From Prevotella sp. (GTDB lineage: Bacteria > Bacillota > Clostridia > Oscillospirales > Ruminococcaceae), in contig JAMPIC010000015.1 in the NCBI GenBank assembly GCA_023663025.1, forward strand, positions 1 through 56,506: 56,506 bases of DNA, given 5' to 3'. A program made the position numbers and the translations under genes. The notes beneath the pieces are model-generated. The model saw only the letters and a list, made by a program, of their open reading frames with translations. It did no database searches and was not told the DNA's origin. Of the stretch, positions 24,644 to 32,725 are shown piece by piece. Positions within the stretch are counted from its first letter, which is position 1, and the number at the start of each line of letters is the position of its first letter.

Positions 24644-27046
24644 TCAGCCGGAAATCAGGCTCAGAACCTGCTGCGGCAGCGAATTTGCCTGCGCAAGCAT
24701 GGACTGAGAGCTCTGCGAAAGTATCTGATTTTTGGTGAAATTCATCATTTCCCGCGCCATGTCGGTATCGCGGATCGTCGATTCGGCTGCGGTAAGATTT
24801 TCCAGCGTGTTGTTAAGATTGTCGACCTTGTGTTCCAGACGGTTCTGCACCGCGCCGAAAGTCGCCCTCATAAGTCCGACCTTGTTTATCGCCCAATCAA
24901 ATTTGTCGATCGCGTCGTTTGCTGACTTCTGGTCGGCAGCGGAAAGCCTGTCAAGTCCAAGACCTTTCGCCGTGCAGTTAAGATCATTATTGAGGTATCC
25001 GATCGCGTCGGTCTCGTATTTAAAGGTAAACTCAACCAAATCCTTTGTACGCGCACCGATCTGGAGCATTAAAGTTTCCGAATTTGTCAGAGCATTTCCT
25101 CCGCCTGAGGACGTGCTTCCGCCGCCGGGGACAGTTCCCCCTCCCGGGTCGGTTGTTCCTCCGCCGGGATTGGTTCCTCCGCCCGGATCGGTAGTCCCTC
25201 CGCCGGGGCCTGTTCCTCCGCCCGGGTCGGTAGTTCCCCCTCCGGGATCGGTTCCTCCGCCCGGGTCGGTAGTTCCCCCGCCGGGATTGGTTCCTCCGCC
25301 CGGATTGGTAGTTCCCCCTCCGGGATTGGTTCCTCCGCCCGTACCTGCGTGTATATATGCATTTCCGGGACGGGTAGCTCCGCCGCCCTCGAAAATTTTA
25401 TCTCCCGCAACGCCGAGATCTTTCACAAGGTCTTTTCCGTACTGGCTGTCGGAATCGAGGGTGAAGAAATCGCTTGTGGTTGTGATGTTCATAATAGACG
25501 CCTTGTCGCCTGACAGTCCGTTCGGGGAAATAATAGAACCTGTGCCGCCCGTAAGAGCCGAACTTGCTGAAGAATTTACGCTGTATGAAAGACCGTCGGC
25601 AGACAAGATTGATGTTGCCGTGGCTGTCTTTTTTGCTCCCGTCGCGGCAACGAGCTGCTTGACAAACTGCACAGAGCTGCTGTCGCCGAATTTGTTCTGA
25701 AAGTCCGCAAGACTTGAAAATCCCACGGACTTAACAACGTCCTCCAAGGATTTTCCGCCCGCAATATCGGCAAGCGCCTTATCGAGACCGCCCGCTACGG
25801 TCGCTTTGTCAACCGCGCCCTTTCCTCCGACAAGCCAGCCCAGATACATCGAAGCAAGATAGCCTTGCTCATACGGCATCAGAGAGTCGCCCGTGTTGGT
25901 GGTAAGCCTTTTCAGGTATGTTGAAATGGAAGCGTCCGTCGGCTGTGTAAGACCGAGCTGATTCAGTATTTCCTGATCCGTAAAGTGTTTTTGCCCCGCA
26001 TTTGAAAATCCTGCGGGAATATCGGTATTGTTCACCACAGTCCAGGGGACGATATCGTCCACATAGTTCATAGCTCCGCCCACAGCCTGAGCCATTCCCT
26101 CCACAAACCAGCCGGGAAACTTATCCACGCCCGAGCCGACCATTCCCGCCGTAACCGTATCGTCCATTACCGCGTGCATCATTTCATGGGCTATGGTAGT
26201 GTTCATATCGGGCGTCATATTTATTCTGCCGCCCGTTTCCGTCAGATATTTGAGATTTATGGAAAGGTTAAGCGTCTGCGAAGCCGCCGTTCCATTGGAA
26301 TACGAACTGTATCTGTTTGAAACAAACGCAAGGGTGGAATTATCCTGATACACGAACTCGAAGCCGATGGTCATTCCGTTGACGGTCGGCTTTGACGTGG
26401 TGGGCAGAGCGGAAACTATTCCGCCCAGCACCTTCGGCAGATAGTCTGTCTTTAGCTTGTTGACGTAATCGGTAAGCGCAGCCTGTGTAAATCCCCTTGC
26501 CGTACCCGCGCCGATGCCCGATATGGCGTCGTACCTTACGACGAACGTCTCAACGTCCCCGTTGTCAAGCGCGGAGTGAACCACAGCGCCGTCAACGTTG
26601 TCTCCGAACGCGCTTTTCACTTCCGCGCCCGTTGTGTCAAAGACATATTTTCCGTTAAAATCGGTACAGGCGATCTGGTCGATCTCCTCTGTGAGACGGC
26701 TCAGTTCTTCCTGTATTGCCTTGCGGTCGATGATGTCGTCGTAAGAGCCGTTTGCCGCCTGAACGCTGAGATCGCGCTGCCGCTGGAGAATATTCTGTAT
26801 CTCCTGAAGCGCACCCTCGGCAGTCTGCACATAGGAAATGCCGTCCTGAGCGTTTTTCACAGCCTGCCCCAGACCCGCGATCTGAGAGCGCATTTTTTCC
26901 GAAACGGCAAGACCCGCTGCGTCGTCCCCCGCGCGGTTTATTTTGTAACCCGACGACAGCTTTTCCAAAGATTTTCCAAGCTGTGAATTGGCTATCGAAT
27001 TTTTATTTAAGGCGTTCATCGCCGTGATATTGTGCTGTATCCGCAT
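24644..27046 (-). CDS. Flagellinolysin (flagellin with internal metalloprotease)
   Basis: 800 residues. The N-terminal (1-140) and C-terminal (655-800) parts are standard flagellin D0/D1 helices (LEKLSSGYKINRAGDDAAGL; ATFGAVQNRLEHKVDNLNNT; SMLAQANSLPQQVLSLI). Between them, instead of an ordinary variable domain, lies a zinc metalloprotease with HEMMH (residues 287-291) and a likely third ligand Glu316 in GWFVEGMAQAVGG. This is the organisation of flagellinolysins, which give flagella proteolytic activity. A PGGGT repeat linker (569-650) joins the protease to the C-terminal helices. It would be exported through the flagellar apparatus and built into the filament. It lies downstream of a second flagellin gene and a zinc-ribbon gene and is probably driven by the same sigma-D promoter. 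Substrate unknown. Confidence 0.9.
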   Translation of the reverse strand: MRIQHNITAMNALNKNSIANSQLGKSLEKLSSGYKINRAGDDAAGLAVSEKMRSQIAGLGQAVKNAQDGISYVQTAEGALQEIQNILQRQRDLSVQAANGSYDDIIDRKAIQEELSRLTEEIDQIACTDFNGKYVFDTTGAEVKSAFGDNVDGAVVHSALDNGDVETFVVRYDAISGIGAGTARGFTQAALTDYVNKLKTDYLPKVLGGIVSALPTTSKPTVNGMTIGFEFVYQDNSTLAFVSNRYSSYSNGTAASQTLNLSINLKYLTETGGRINMTPDMNTTIAHEMMHAVMDDTVTAGMVGSGVDKFPGWFVEGMAQAVGGAMNYVDDIVPWTVVNNTDIPAGFSNAGQKHFTDQEILNQLGLTQPTDASISTYLKRLTTNTGDSLMPYEQGYLASMYLGWLVGGKGAVDKATVAGGLDKALADIAGGKSLEDVVKSVGFSSLADFQNKFGDSSSVQFVKQLVAATGAKKTATATSILSADGLSYSVNSSASSALTGGTGSIISPNGLSGDKASIMNITTTSDFFTLDSDSQYGKDLVKDLGVAGDKIFEGGGATRPGNAYIHAGTGGGTNPGGGTTNPGGGTNPGGGTTDPGGGTDPGGGTTDPGGGTGPGGGTTDPGGGTNPGGGTTDPGGGTVPGGGSTSSGGGNALTNSETLMLQIGARTKDLVEFTFKYETDAIGYLNNDLNCTAKGLGLDRLSAADQKSANDAIDKFDWAINKVGLMRATFGAVQNRLEHKVDNLNNTLENLTAAESTIRDTDMAREMMNFTKNQILSQSSQSMLAQANSLPQQVLSLISG
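25118..25312 (-). repeat. 39-bp tandem repeat coding a PGGGT hinge
   Basis: Five in-frame copies of a 13-residue unit (TTDPGGGTNPGGG and single-residue variants) lie in the flagellinolysin gene, residues 579-643, flanked by one more partial unit on each side. The high copy similarity at DNA level makes the length likely to vary by slippage or recombination. Confidence 0.9.
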
Positions 27047-27067
27047 AATCGTACCCTTCTTGATTTA

Positions 27068-27448
27068 TTAGTCCCAGTGCCCTGCGGCAGCGGCGGTCAA
27101 CACGCTTCCGCATTTGGGACAGCGAATATTTCCGGTATCCTCCAAAATGCGGACGTCTCCTCCGCATTCGGCGCAGCGGGTGACATACGCGGCGTCCGCT
27201 CCCTCCGGAAGCCTATAGGAGAAAACGGAAACCGAGGACAGCTCCCCGCAGTTTTCGCATACTGCGGCTTTGTTTTCCAGCATATATCCGCTCACCCGTC
27301 CCTCCGTCAGCTTTTCGGAAAAATCCGCAAAGACCTCTTCGGGAACGCATTTTTCGATAACCGATGGATTTTTCGCGCCCAATCCCGCGCCGCAGAACAG
27401 CTCCGTCTCATATCCGCAGGAGCATTTGCAGGAAAGTATCAGTCCCAT
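27068..27448 (-). CDS. Multi-zinc-ribbon protein of unknown function
   Basis: 126 residues with three cysteine clusters: CKCSCG at the N-terminus, CENCG near residue 63 and a C-terminal pair CAECG ... CPKCG, each fitting a zinc ribbon. GGAG precedes the start at ten bases. It sits between the two flagellin genes with gaps of about 20 bp on each side, so all three are probably one transcript. I do not recognise a named family. A nucleic-acid or protein-binding role in flagellin expression or handling is possible from context only. Confidence 0.7.
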   Translation of the reverse strand: MGLILSCKCSCGYETELFCGAGLGAKNPSVIEKCVPEEVFADFSEKLTEGRVSGYMLENKAAVCENCGELSSVSVFSYRLPEGADAAYVTRCAECGGDVRILEDTGNIRCPKCGSVLTAAAAGHWD

Positions 27449-27468
27449 AAAATTTCAGCTCCGTACCC

Positions 27469-29571
27469 TTACTGCGAAAGCAGGCTTATTACCTGCTGCG
27501 GCAGCGAATTTGCCTGCGCAAGCATGGACTGCGCCGACTGCGTAAGTATCTGATTTTTGGTGAAATTCATCATTTCCTGCGCCATGTTGGTATCGCGAAT
27601 GCCGGATTCCGCAGCGGTAAGGTTCTCGCTCGTGTTGTTCAGATTGTCGATCTTATGCTCCAGACGGTTCTGCACCGCGCCGAACGTCGCTCTTATCAGC
27701 GATACCTTATTAAGCGCGTGGTCAAGCTTATCAATGGCAAAATTTGCCTTACTCTGCTGTGAAAGCGTAAGGCTGTCAAGCCCCAGACCAAAGGCAGTGC
27801 AGTCAAGATCGGCGTTCAGCTCGCCGATACCGTCGCTGCTGTACGCGAACGTGAAGTTTACCGCGTCCTTGGTACGCGCACCCGTTTGCAGGATAAGATT
27901 ATCGGCGTAAGTGAGATTTTCGTACTTTTCCCTGAAAATATCCATCGCGGAGTTAAAAAGCTTTACTCCCGCCTGTACGTTTCCCGTCGGACCGGACAGC
28001 ACGTTTGATACCGTGAACCTCATTCCCGTGAACAGCTTCAGTCCTGCCGGCAGATTGATGCCCTCGTCCTTCAGGTCAACGGACTGATTTGTGGATCGTT
28101 TTATCCAGGTCGTTCCGTCGTAGGTGTAGCCCTCCCCGTCGATAGCCTTGCTGTAGTCAACGGCGGGTTCTTCAAGGGTAAGCTCGAAATTCGGCGTGTT
28201 CGGGTTATAGTAAAATCCGTCGAAATACTGTTCCTTTATTGTTTCGACCGTTACTTTCATTGTATCTCCGTTCGTCTTTCCCGCAGTGTATCCGTTCAAT
28301 GCCGTCACGGCGTTTCCCGACGCGTCGACCCAGTTAGTTCCGTTGAAAGTATATTCAACGAAATGACCCGCGGAAGTAAAAACAGTTTTTGCAAACGCGT
28401 CATTATTGAAGGTTTTGGAATCGACAAGCCTTCCGCCCACATTAATGGTTATTTTACCGTTTATGTTGAACAGCGAACCGTCCGCAATTTTGCCCGGCTC
28501 ACTCACCCTGATACCGTAGTTGTCCCGCAGTACATCGTATGTAATGGTTGCTCTGTTGGGATCGTTTTCGTCCAATTTATTATAAAGAGTACCGTTGGTA
28601 TCGGTAATGAAATCCACCGGATTATCCCTGTATTTCACAGCCTGATCGAAAGCGTCCGCGTCGGAAGCCGCCCGTTCTATGAATATGCCTATCGAACAGC
28701 CGTTGTAAACCGCTCCGTTTTTAGCCTGATGGTGGACGGTGTGGCTTGTGTCAAGCTTGCCGTAGCCCGTGGTGGAAGCGTTGTGTATAAGAGGCATGGT
28801 AACTTTGGCAAGGTCGATGACCTCGCCGCTGCTTTTACGGTAGGAAATTATTCCCGACTGTATTTCGTCCGGATCGTTTGCGATAGACCACCCCTCGGGA
28901 GCCGCAGCAAACGAATATGCGGGCACTCCTTTTATTATGTCCGCGTTGATGACAGCCTGCTCCTCAAACTCCACAAGCGCCGTAAAGACTTCGCCGTCAA
29001 CGTGTTTTCCCGGTATTCCCGGAAGAAGCTCTATCGACATTTCACTGTTCTCGTCATACTCGAACGAAGAGCGGTAATTCCTCAGCGCTATTGTTTTGGG
29101 GATTATCCATTCCGTGTTTTTTTCGCCCAGATAAGTAAATTCGTCCGCCATACGACGTCCGTTCAGCATAATAAGACCGTTGAAATCGGTATCGGCGATG
29201 TGGTCGATCTCTTCGAGAAGCTGTTCGTACTCGGTTTCCATTGCGGTTCTGTCGACCGCGTCGTCGTAAGTACCGTTTGCGGACTGGTCGGCAAGGGTTT
29301 TCATTCTTAGAATTATGGCGGAGGTTTCCTCCAATGCGCCCTCAAAGGTTTGCACCAAGGATATGCCGTCCTGGCAGTTTTTGACAGACTGCTCCATACC
29401 CATTATCTGCGCTCTCATTTTTTCCGAAACGGCAAGTCCGGCAGCGTCGTCAGCGGCGCGGTTTATGCCGTACCCCGAGGAAAGTTTTTCCAGAGATTTC
29501 GCAAGCTTTGAAGAATTTTGGTTATATATGCGCTTTGCGTTAAGCGCAGGCAAATTGTGCTGCAATACCAT
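27469..29571 (-). CDS. Flagellin with large variable domain
   Basis: 700 residues, far longer than a minimal flagellin (about 270). The N-terminal D0/D1 (LEKLSSGYGINRAADDAAGL, residues 1-150) and the C-terminal D1/D0 (ATFGAVQNRLEHKIDNLNNT, SMLAQANSLPQQVISLL) are nearly the same as in the flagellinolysin gene, so the two proteins can co-assemble. The central 400 residues are Gly, Asn, Asp and Thr rich beta-type sequence without an HExxH motif and are presumably surface exposed. GAGG lies upstream of ATG 29571, and a perfect sigma-D promoter lies 50 bp upstream. It heads the three-gene flagellin unit. Confidence 0.92.
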   Translation of the reverse strand: MVLQHNLPALNAKRIYNQNSSKLAKSLEKLSSGYGINRAADDAAGLAVSEKMRAQIMGMEQSVKNCQDGISLVQTFEGALEETSAIILRMKTLADQSANGTYDDAVDRTAMETEYEQLLEEIDHIADTDFNGLIMLNGRRMADEFTYLGEKNTEWIIPKTIALRNYRSSFEYDENSEMSIELLPGIPGKHVDGEVFTALVEFEEQAVINADIIKGVPAYSFAAAPEGWSIANDPDEIQSGIISYRKSSGEVIDLAKVTMPLIHNASTTGYGKLDTSHTVHHQAKNGAVYNGCSIGIFIERAASDADAFDQAVKYRDNPVDFITDTNGTLYNKLDENDPNRATITYDVLRDNYGIRVSEPGKIADGSLFNINGKITINVGGRLVDSKTFNNDAFAKTVFTSAGHFVEYTFNGTNWVDASGNAVTALNGYTAGKTNGDTMKVTVETIKEQYFDGFYYNPNTPNFELTLEEPAVDYSKAIDGEGYTYDGTTWIKRSTNQSVDLKDEGINLPAGLKLFTGMRFTVSNVLSGPTGNVQAGVKLFNSAMDIFREKYENLTYADNLILQTGARTKDAVNFTFAYSSDGIGELNADLDCTAFGLGLDSLTLSQQSKANFAIDKLDHALNKVSLIRATFGAVQNRLEHKIDNLNNTSENLTAAESGIRDTNMAQEMMNFTKNQILTQSAQSMLAQANSLPQQVISLLSQ

Positions 29572-29622
29572 AAAAAGACCTCACAATAATACGAATTAAC
29601 TATCCTAATTATCCTAAATTAT

Positions 29623-29649
29623 ATATCGGCAGAAAAAAATAAATCTTTA
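29623..29649 (-). promoter_or_regulatory. Sigma-D (sigma-28) flagellin promoter
   Basis: On the minus strand TAAA (29646-29649), exactly 15 bases, then GCCGATAT (29623-29630), an exact match to the sigma-28 consensus TAAA-N15-GCCGATAA with one end base changed. It drives the flagellin / zinc-ribbon / flagellinolysin unit. The transcript leader holds two AGGATA repeats nine bases apart (29601-29606 and 29610-29615). Confidence 0.9.
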
Positions 29650-29850
29650 GATATATTTAACAGTGATTTCCAGAGTTAATCAAATATTTACAACTTGGCA
29701 ATACAAATTGTGATTATTTTCCGATGTACAACGGCAATATCCAATGAGATAACCCCTCAAAAAATGTTTCTCCGCTTTGTAAATTTGCCAATAATCTTGT
29801 ACGGAAATGAAAAAAATGTGCGGCAATGCAATAAAATCACTTTTTGGCAC

Positions 29851-29879
29851 TTGAATATTGCTGTAAAATAGTGTATAAT
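29851..29879 (+). promoter_or_regulatory. Sigma-A promoter of prmA operon
   Basis: TTGAAT (29851-29856) and TATAAT (29874-29879), spacer 17 bp, 40 bp before ATG 29919. The remaining part of the 347-bp intergenic region (29650-29850) holds nothing else recognisable. Confidence 0.75.
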
Positions 29880-29918
29880 AAAAATATGTATTGCCAAAAT
29901 TTACGGGAGGATCTGCTT

Positions 29919-30884
29919 ATGAACTGGACGGAAGTCAACATTTTTACCACTTCGGAGGGCATCGACCCGGTCTGCGGCTGTCTGCTGGGTATCGGCGTGA
30001 CGGGCTTTGTCATCAAGGACTCTAAAGATTTTGAGGAGTTCCTCGCCGACAAAACGGGGAACTGGGATTACATAGACGACGATTTGATGAACCTGCGGGA
30101 CTGCGAGACCTGCGTGACCGTCTACCTCCCCGACGACACCCAAGGCGCGGATATGCTCTCCGCGCTGCGTTCCGAGATGTCCGCCCTCGCCGAAAGGGAT
30201 ACGGACAAGGCTTTCGGCAGGCTTGCTGTGGAACTGGCGAACGTCCGCGAGGAGGATTGGGCGAACAACTGGAAGCAGTACTTCAAGCCCCTTACCGTGG
30301 GCGAAAAGCTTGTCATCAAGCCCTCATGGGAGGAGTATGACGGGGACGACGAACGAACCGTCCTCGAAATAGACCCCGCTTCAAGCTTCGGCACAGGGCA
30401 GCACAATACCACACAGCTCTGCCTTGAGCTTATCGAGGAAAACCTCCGTCCGGGGGACAGGCTTCTTGATTTGGGCTGCGGAAGCGGTATTCTGTCAATC
30501 GCGGCAATGCTTCTGGGCGCGAAAGAGGTCACGGCGGTGGACGTCAGCCAAAACAGCGTGGAGACCGCAAAGGAAAACGCTGCCAAAAACAACATTCCCG
30601 CCGAAAAGTACAGGGCGTACTGCGGCGATATTTTGAGCGACAGCGCGCTTGTGGAAAAAATCGGCGGCGGGTATGACATTATCGCGGCGAATATCGTTGC
30701 CGACGTGCTTATAGCGATGTCCCCGCTGTTTGAAAAATTCCTCAAAAAAGGCGGCACGCTTATTCTTTCGGGTATCATCACCGAGCGGTGCGACGAGGTT
30801 ATTGACGCAGTTATCGAGCAGGGTTACAGCATTAACACGCTGAAATCAAAGGACGGTTGGGCGGCAGTCTCATTTCATAGTTGA
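29919..30884 (+). CDS. prmA: Ribosomal protein L11 methyltransferase
   Basis: Trimethylates ribosomal protein L11 using S-adenosylmethionine. The C-terminal Rossmann domain is clear: SSFGTGQHNTTQLCLELIE, the SAM-binding LLDLGCGSGILSIAA, VTAVDVSQNSVETAKENA and the YDIIAANIVADVL active-site strand. The N-terminal third is the L11-recognition domain. ATG 29919 has GGGAGG at eight bases; the frame opens earlier at 29844 but without a ribosome site and upstream of the promoter -10. 321 residues, normal length. It is followed by a GNAT gene in the same direction. Confidence 0.95.
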   Translation: MNWTEVNIFTTSEGIDPVCGCLLGIGVTGFVIKDSKDFEEFLADKTGNWDYIDDDLMNLRDCETCVTVYLPDDTQGADMLSALRSEMSALAERDTDKAFGRLAVELANVREEDWANNWKQYFKPLTVGEKLVIKPSWEEYDGDDERTVLEIDPASSFGTGQHNTTQLCLELIEENLRPGDRLLDLGCGSGILSIAAMLLGAKEVTAVDVSQNSVETAKENAAKNNIPAEKYRAYCGDILSDSALVEKIGGGYDIIAANIVADVLIAMSPLFEKFLKKGGTLILSGIITERCDEVIDAVIEQGYSINTLKSKDGWAAVSFHS

Positions 30885-30919
30885 CAGTGAATAGCGTACA
30901 GTTGACAGTTGACGGTTGA
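30879..30919. repeat. Short AGTTGACAGT-type intergenic repeat
   Basis: Three to four imperfect copies of (C)AGTTGACAGT/GGT lie at the prmA stop and in the following gap. It resembles small simple repeats seen between genes in this group of bacteria. No function assigned. Confidence 0.5.
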
Positions 30920-30943
30920 AATTGCATAAAAAGGTGAAAATTT

Positions 30944-31426
30944 ATGATAAAGCAAATAACAAAAGAAAACATTCCCGAATGCGCGGAGGTCGTGAGAAAA
31001 AGCTTTCTGACGGTGGCGGAGGAATTTGGAATTACCCCCGAAAACGCGCCGAGGTTCACGGCTTTCGCGGTCACGGCGGACAGGCTTTTGTGGCAGCTTG
31101 AAAGCGAGAAAAGACCTATGTTCGCGTATTTCGAGGGCGGGAAAATAGTCGGGTACTGCTCCATTTCCGCTGCGGGGGACGGCGTTTGCGAGCTGAATAA
31201 TTTATGTACCCTGCCCGAATACCGACACAATAAAATCGGTGAAAAGCTGCTTTTTCACTCATTCGAGCAAGCAAAAAAACTGGGTTTTGCGAAAATGACT
31301 TTAAGCATTATTGAGGAAAACAAGCGTATGCGCAGGTGGTACGAAAATCACGGATTTGTACATACGGGAACGGAAAAGCTTGATTTTTTCCCGTTCACCT
31401 GCGGATATATGGAGATAGATCTGTAA
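30944..31426 (+). CDS. GNAT family N-acetyltransferase
   Basis: 160 residues of the GNAT fold; transfers an acetyl group from acetyl-CoA to an unknown amine. The acetyl-CoA pyrophosphate loop region reads LYVxP-like LCTLPEYRHNKIGEKLLFHS. It is followed by MTLSIIEENKRMRRWYENHGFVHTG, the typical motif B and the NxxARRFYEKxGF-like end. AAGGTG precedes ATG 30944. It is probably co-transcribed with prmA and the following unknown gene. The substrate cannot be predicted. Confidence 0.85.
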   Translation: MIKQITKENIPECAEVVRKSFLTVAEEFGITPENAPRFTAFAVTADRLLWQLESEKRPMFAYFEGGKIVGYCSISAAGDGVCELNNLCTLPEYRHNKIGEKLLFHSFEQAKKLGFAKMTLSIIEENKRMRRWYENHGFVHTGTEKLDFFPFTCGYMEIDL

Positions 31427-31442
31427 AAGAAAGGAAATTGCC

Positions 31443-32588
31443 ATGACTATACTTTACACCTCGGAAAATAAAATTTTCGCTTACGGCGAAACCGAAAAAA
31501 CCTTGACGGAAATACCCTGCGAAAAAATAAACAAATACCGCGAGACACTGAGAAGTATCCGCCGGCGCAAGGATTGGAAAACCACCGGCAGCGGCGCGGA
31601 ATTTATGGGTATGGCAACTGCCGATATGATCGACCCCGACGATATGCCCGCGAGAATTACGGGTCTTTCGGTACACGGCGATGAGCTTGTTTACGGCGTT
31701 GACCTTGAAGCCGTGGGGAGCATTTACCACCGCAGTTTTGACCCTGCGGACACGGCTGAGGGACTTGTCCGCGCGTCAAACGATTTCACCTTCGGGGCGT
31801 TCGACATTCGGGACGGCAGGCTTGCGGTGACTATGGGAGCGGGGGCGTTCAAACACGTGGCGGTTATGGATATGAACGGGCGTTACGACGAGTACACCGA
31901 CGGCGACACCGTGGAGGAAAATCCCTGCTGGGCGGCGGGTAAAAACGGAGTGTACTTCTCCACCGCGGGGTATGCTGCGGATATGTCGGCGGTAAGCCCC
32001 CGCTCGATAGCCTACCTCGACCTCGACCGCAAGACTATGACCGAAATTGCCGCCGACGATAGGTACGACTGCCTCCACCCACGGGACACCGCGCAGGGTC
32101 TGTACTATATCCGTCAGCCCTACGGCGGCGAGAAACCGCAGGGCGGCGTTACCTTTAAGGACGTGGTGATGTTCCCCTATCGAATTGTCAAGGGTATTTT
32201 CGGTTTTTTGAACTATTTTTCCACCATATTCGGCGGCGAAGCTTTGAAAAGCGGCGGCGTCTCCAACGGGGCGAAGTCGAAACAGCGTTCCAAAAAGGAT
32301 TTGATTATCGAGGGGAACGTTATCAACGCCGAAAAGCTGGATAAAATAAACGAAGCGAAGGTTGACGAGCACGGGGGAATTATGCCCCAAAGCCGTGTTT
32401 TGATTAGGCGTACCGCCGACGGAAGCGAGGAAATTATAAAAAAAGGCGTGCTTGACTACATACCCGACGGGGACGGCGGGGTAATAATTTCCAACGGCAG
32501 ACACCTGCTCCGCATTGACAGGGACGGGAACGAGAGCCATATCGCCAAGGCTAAGCTGGCGGTCAATCTTGCGGTGAAGCGAACGTAA
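31443..32588 (+). CDS. Unknown protein, probable beta-propeller
   Basis: 381 residues, no signal peptide, no clear enzymatic motif. The first 220 residues show repeated short strands ending in Asp/Gly turns (ARITGLSVHGDELVYGVDLE, FGAFDIRDGRLAVTMG, ENPCWAAGKNGVYFSTAG, SIAYLDLDRKTM). This suggests a cytoplasmic beta-propeller of the TolB/DUF5050 kind. A basic stretch (KSKQRSKKDL) and a final VIISNGRHLLRIDRDGN blade follow. AAAGGAAA lies before the ATG. It is 17 bp after the GNAT gene, so it belongs to the prmA operon. Function unknown. Confidence 0.65.
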   Translation: MTILYTSENKIFAYGETEKTLTEIPCEKINKYRETLRSIRRRKDWKTTGSGAEFMGMATADMIDPDDMPARITGLSVHGDELVYGVDLEAVGSIYHRSFDPADTAEGLVRASNDFTFGAFDIRDGRLAVTMGAGAFKHVAVMDMNGRYDEYTDGDTVEENPCWAAGKNGVYFSTAGYAADMSAVSPRSIAYLDLDRKTMTEIAADDRYDCLHPRDTAQGLYYIRQPYGGEKPQGGVTFKDVVMFPYRIVKGIFGFLNYFSTIFGGEALKSGGVSNGAKSKQRSKKDLIIEGNVINAEKLDKINEAKVDEHGGIMPQSRVLIRRTADGSEEIIKKGVLDYIPDGDGGVIISNGRHLLRIDRDGNESHIAKAKLAVNLAVKRT

Positions 32589-32725
32589 ATCCGCGGAAAA
32601 TAACACGTTAAAATTCAAGAGCGGATTATTTCGGAAAATATACCCGGCGGGTTTACCGTTACGGCAATTAAACGGCGGCATTCCGCTGAAAGTTCATATT
32701 ACTAAAAAAGCAAAGGATTGATAAA

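Noticed and set aside
24732..25700. Long plus-strand frame coding a VPPPGSV-repeat protein
   Set aside because: It is the antisense shadow of the PGGGT repeat and the flagellinolysin gene; no ribosome site and no independent support.
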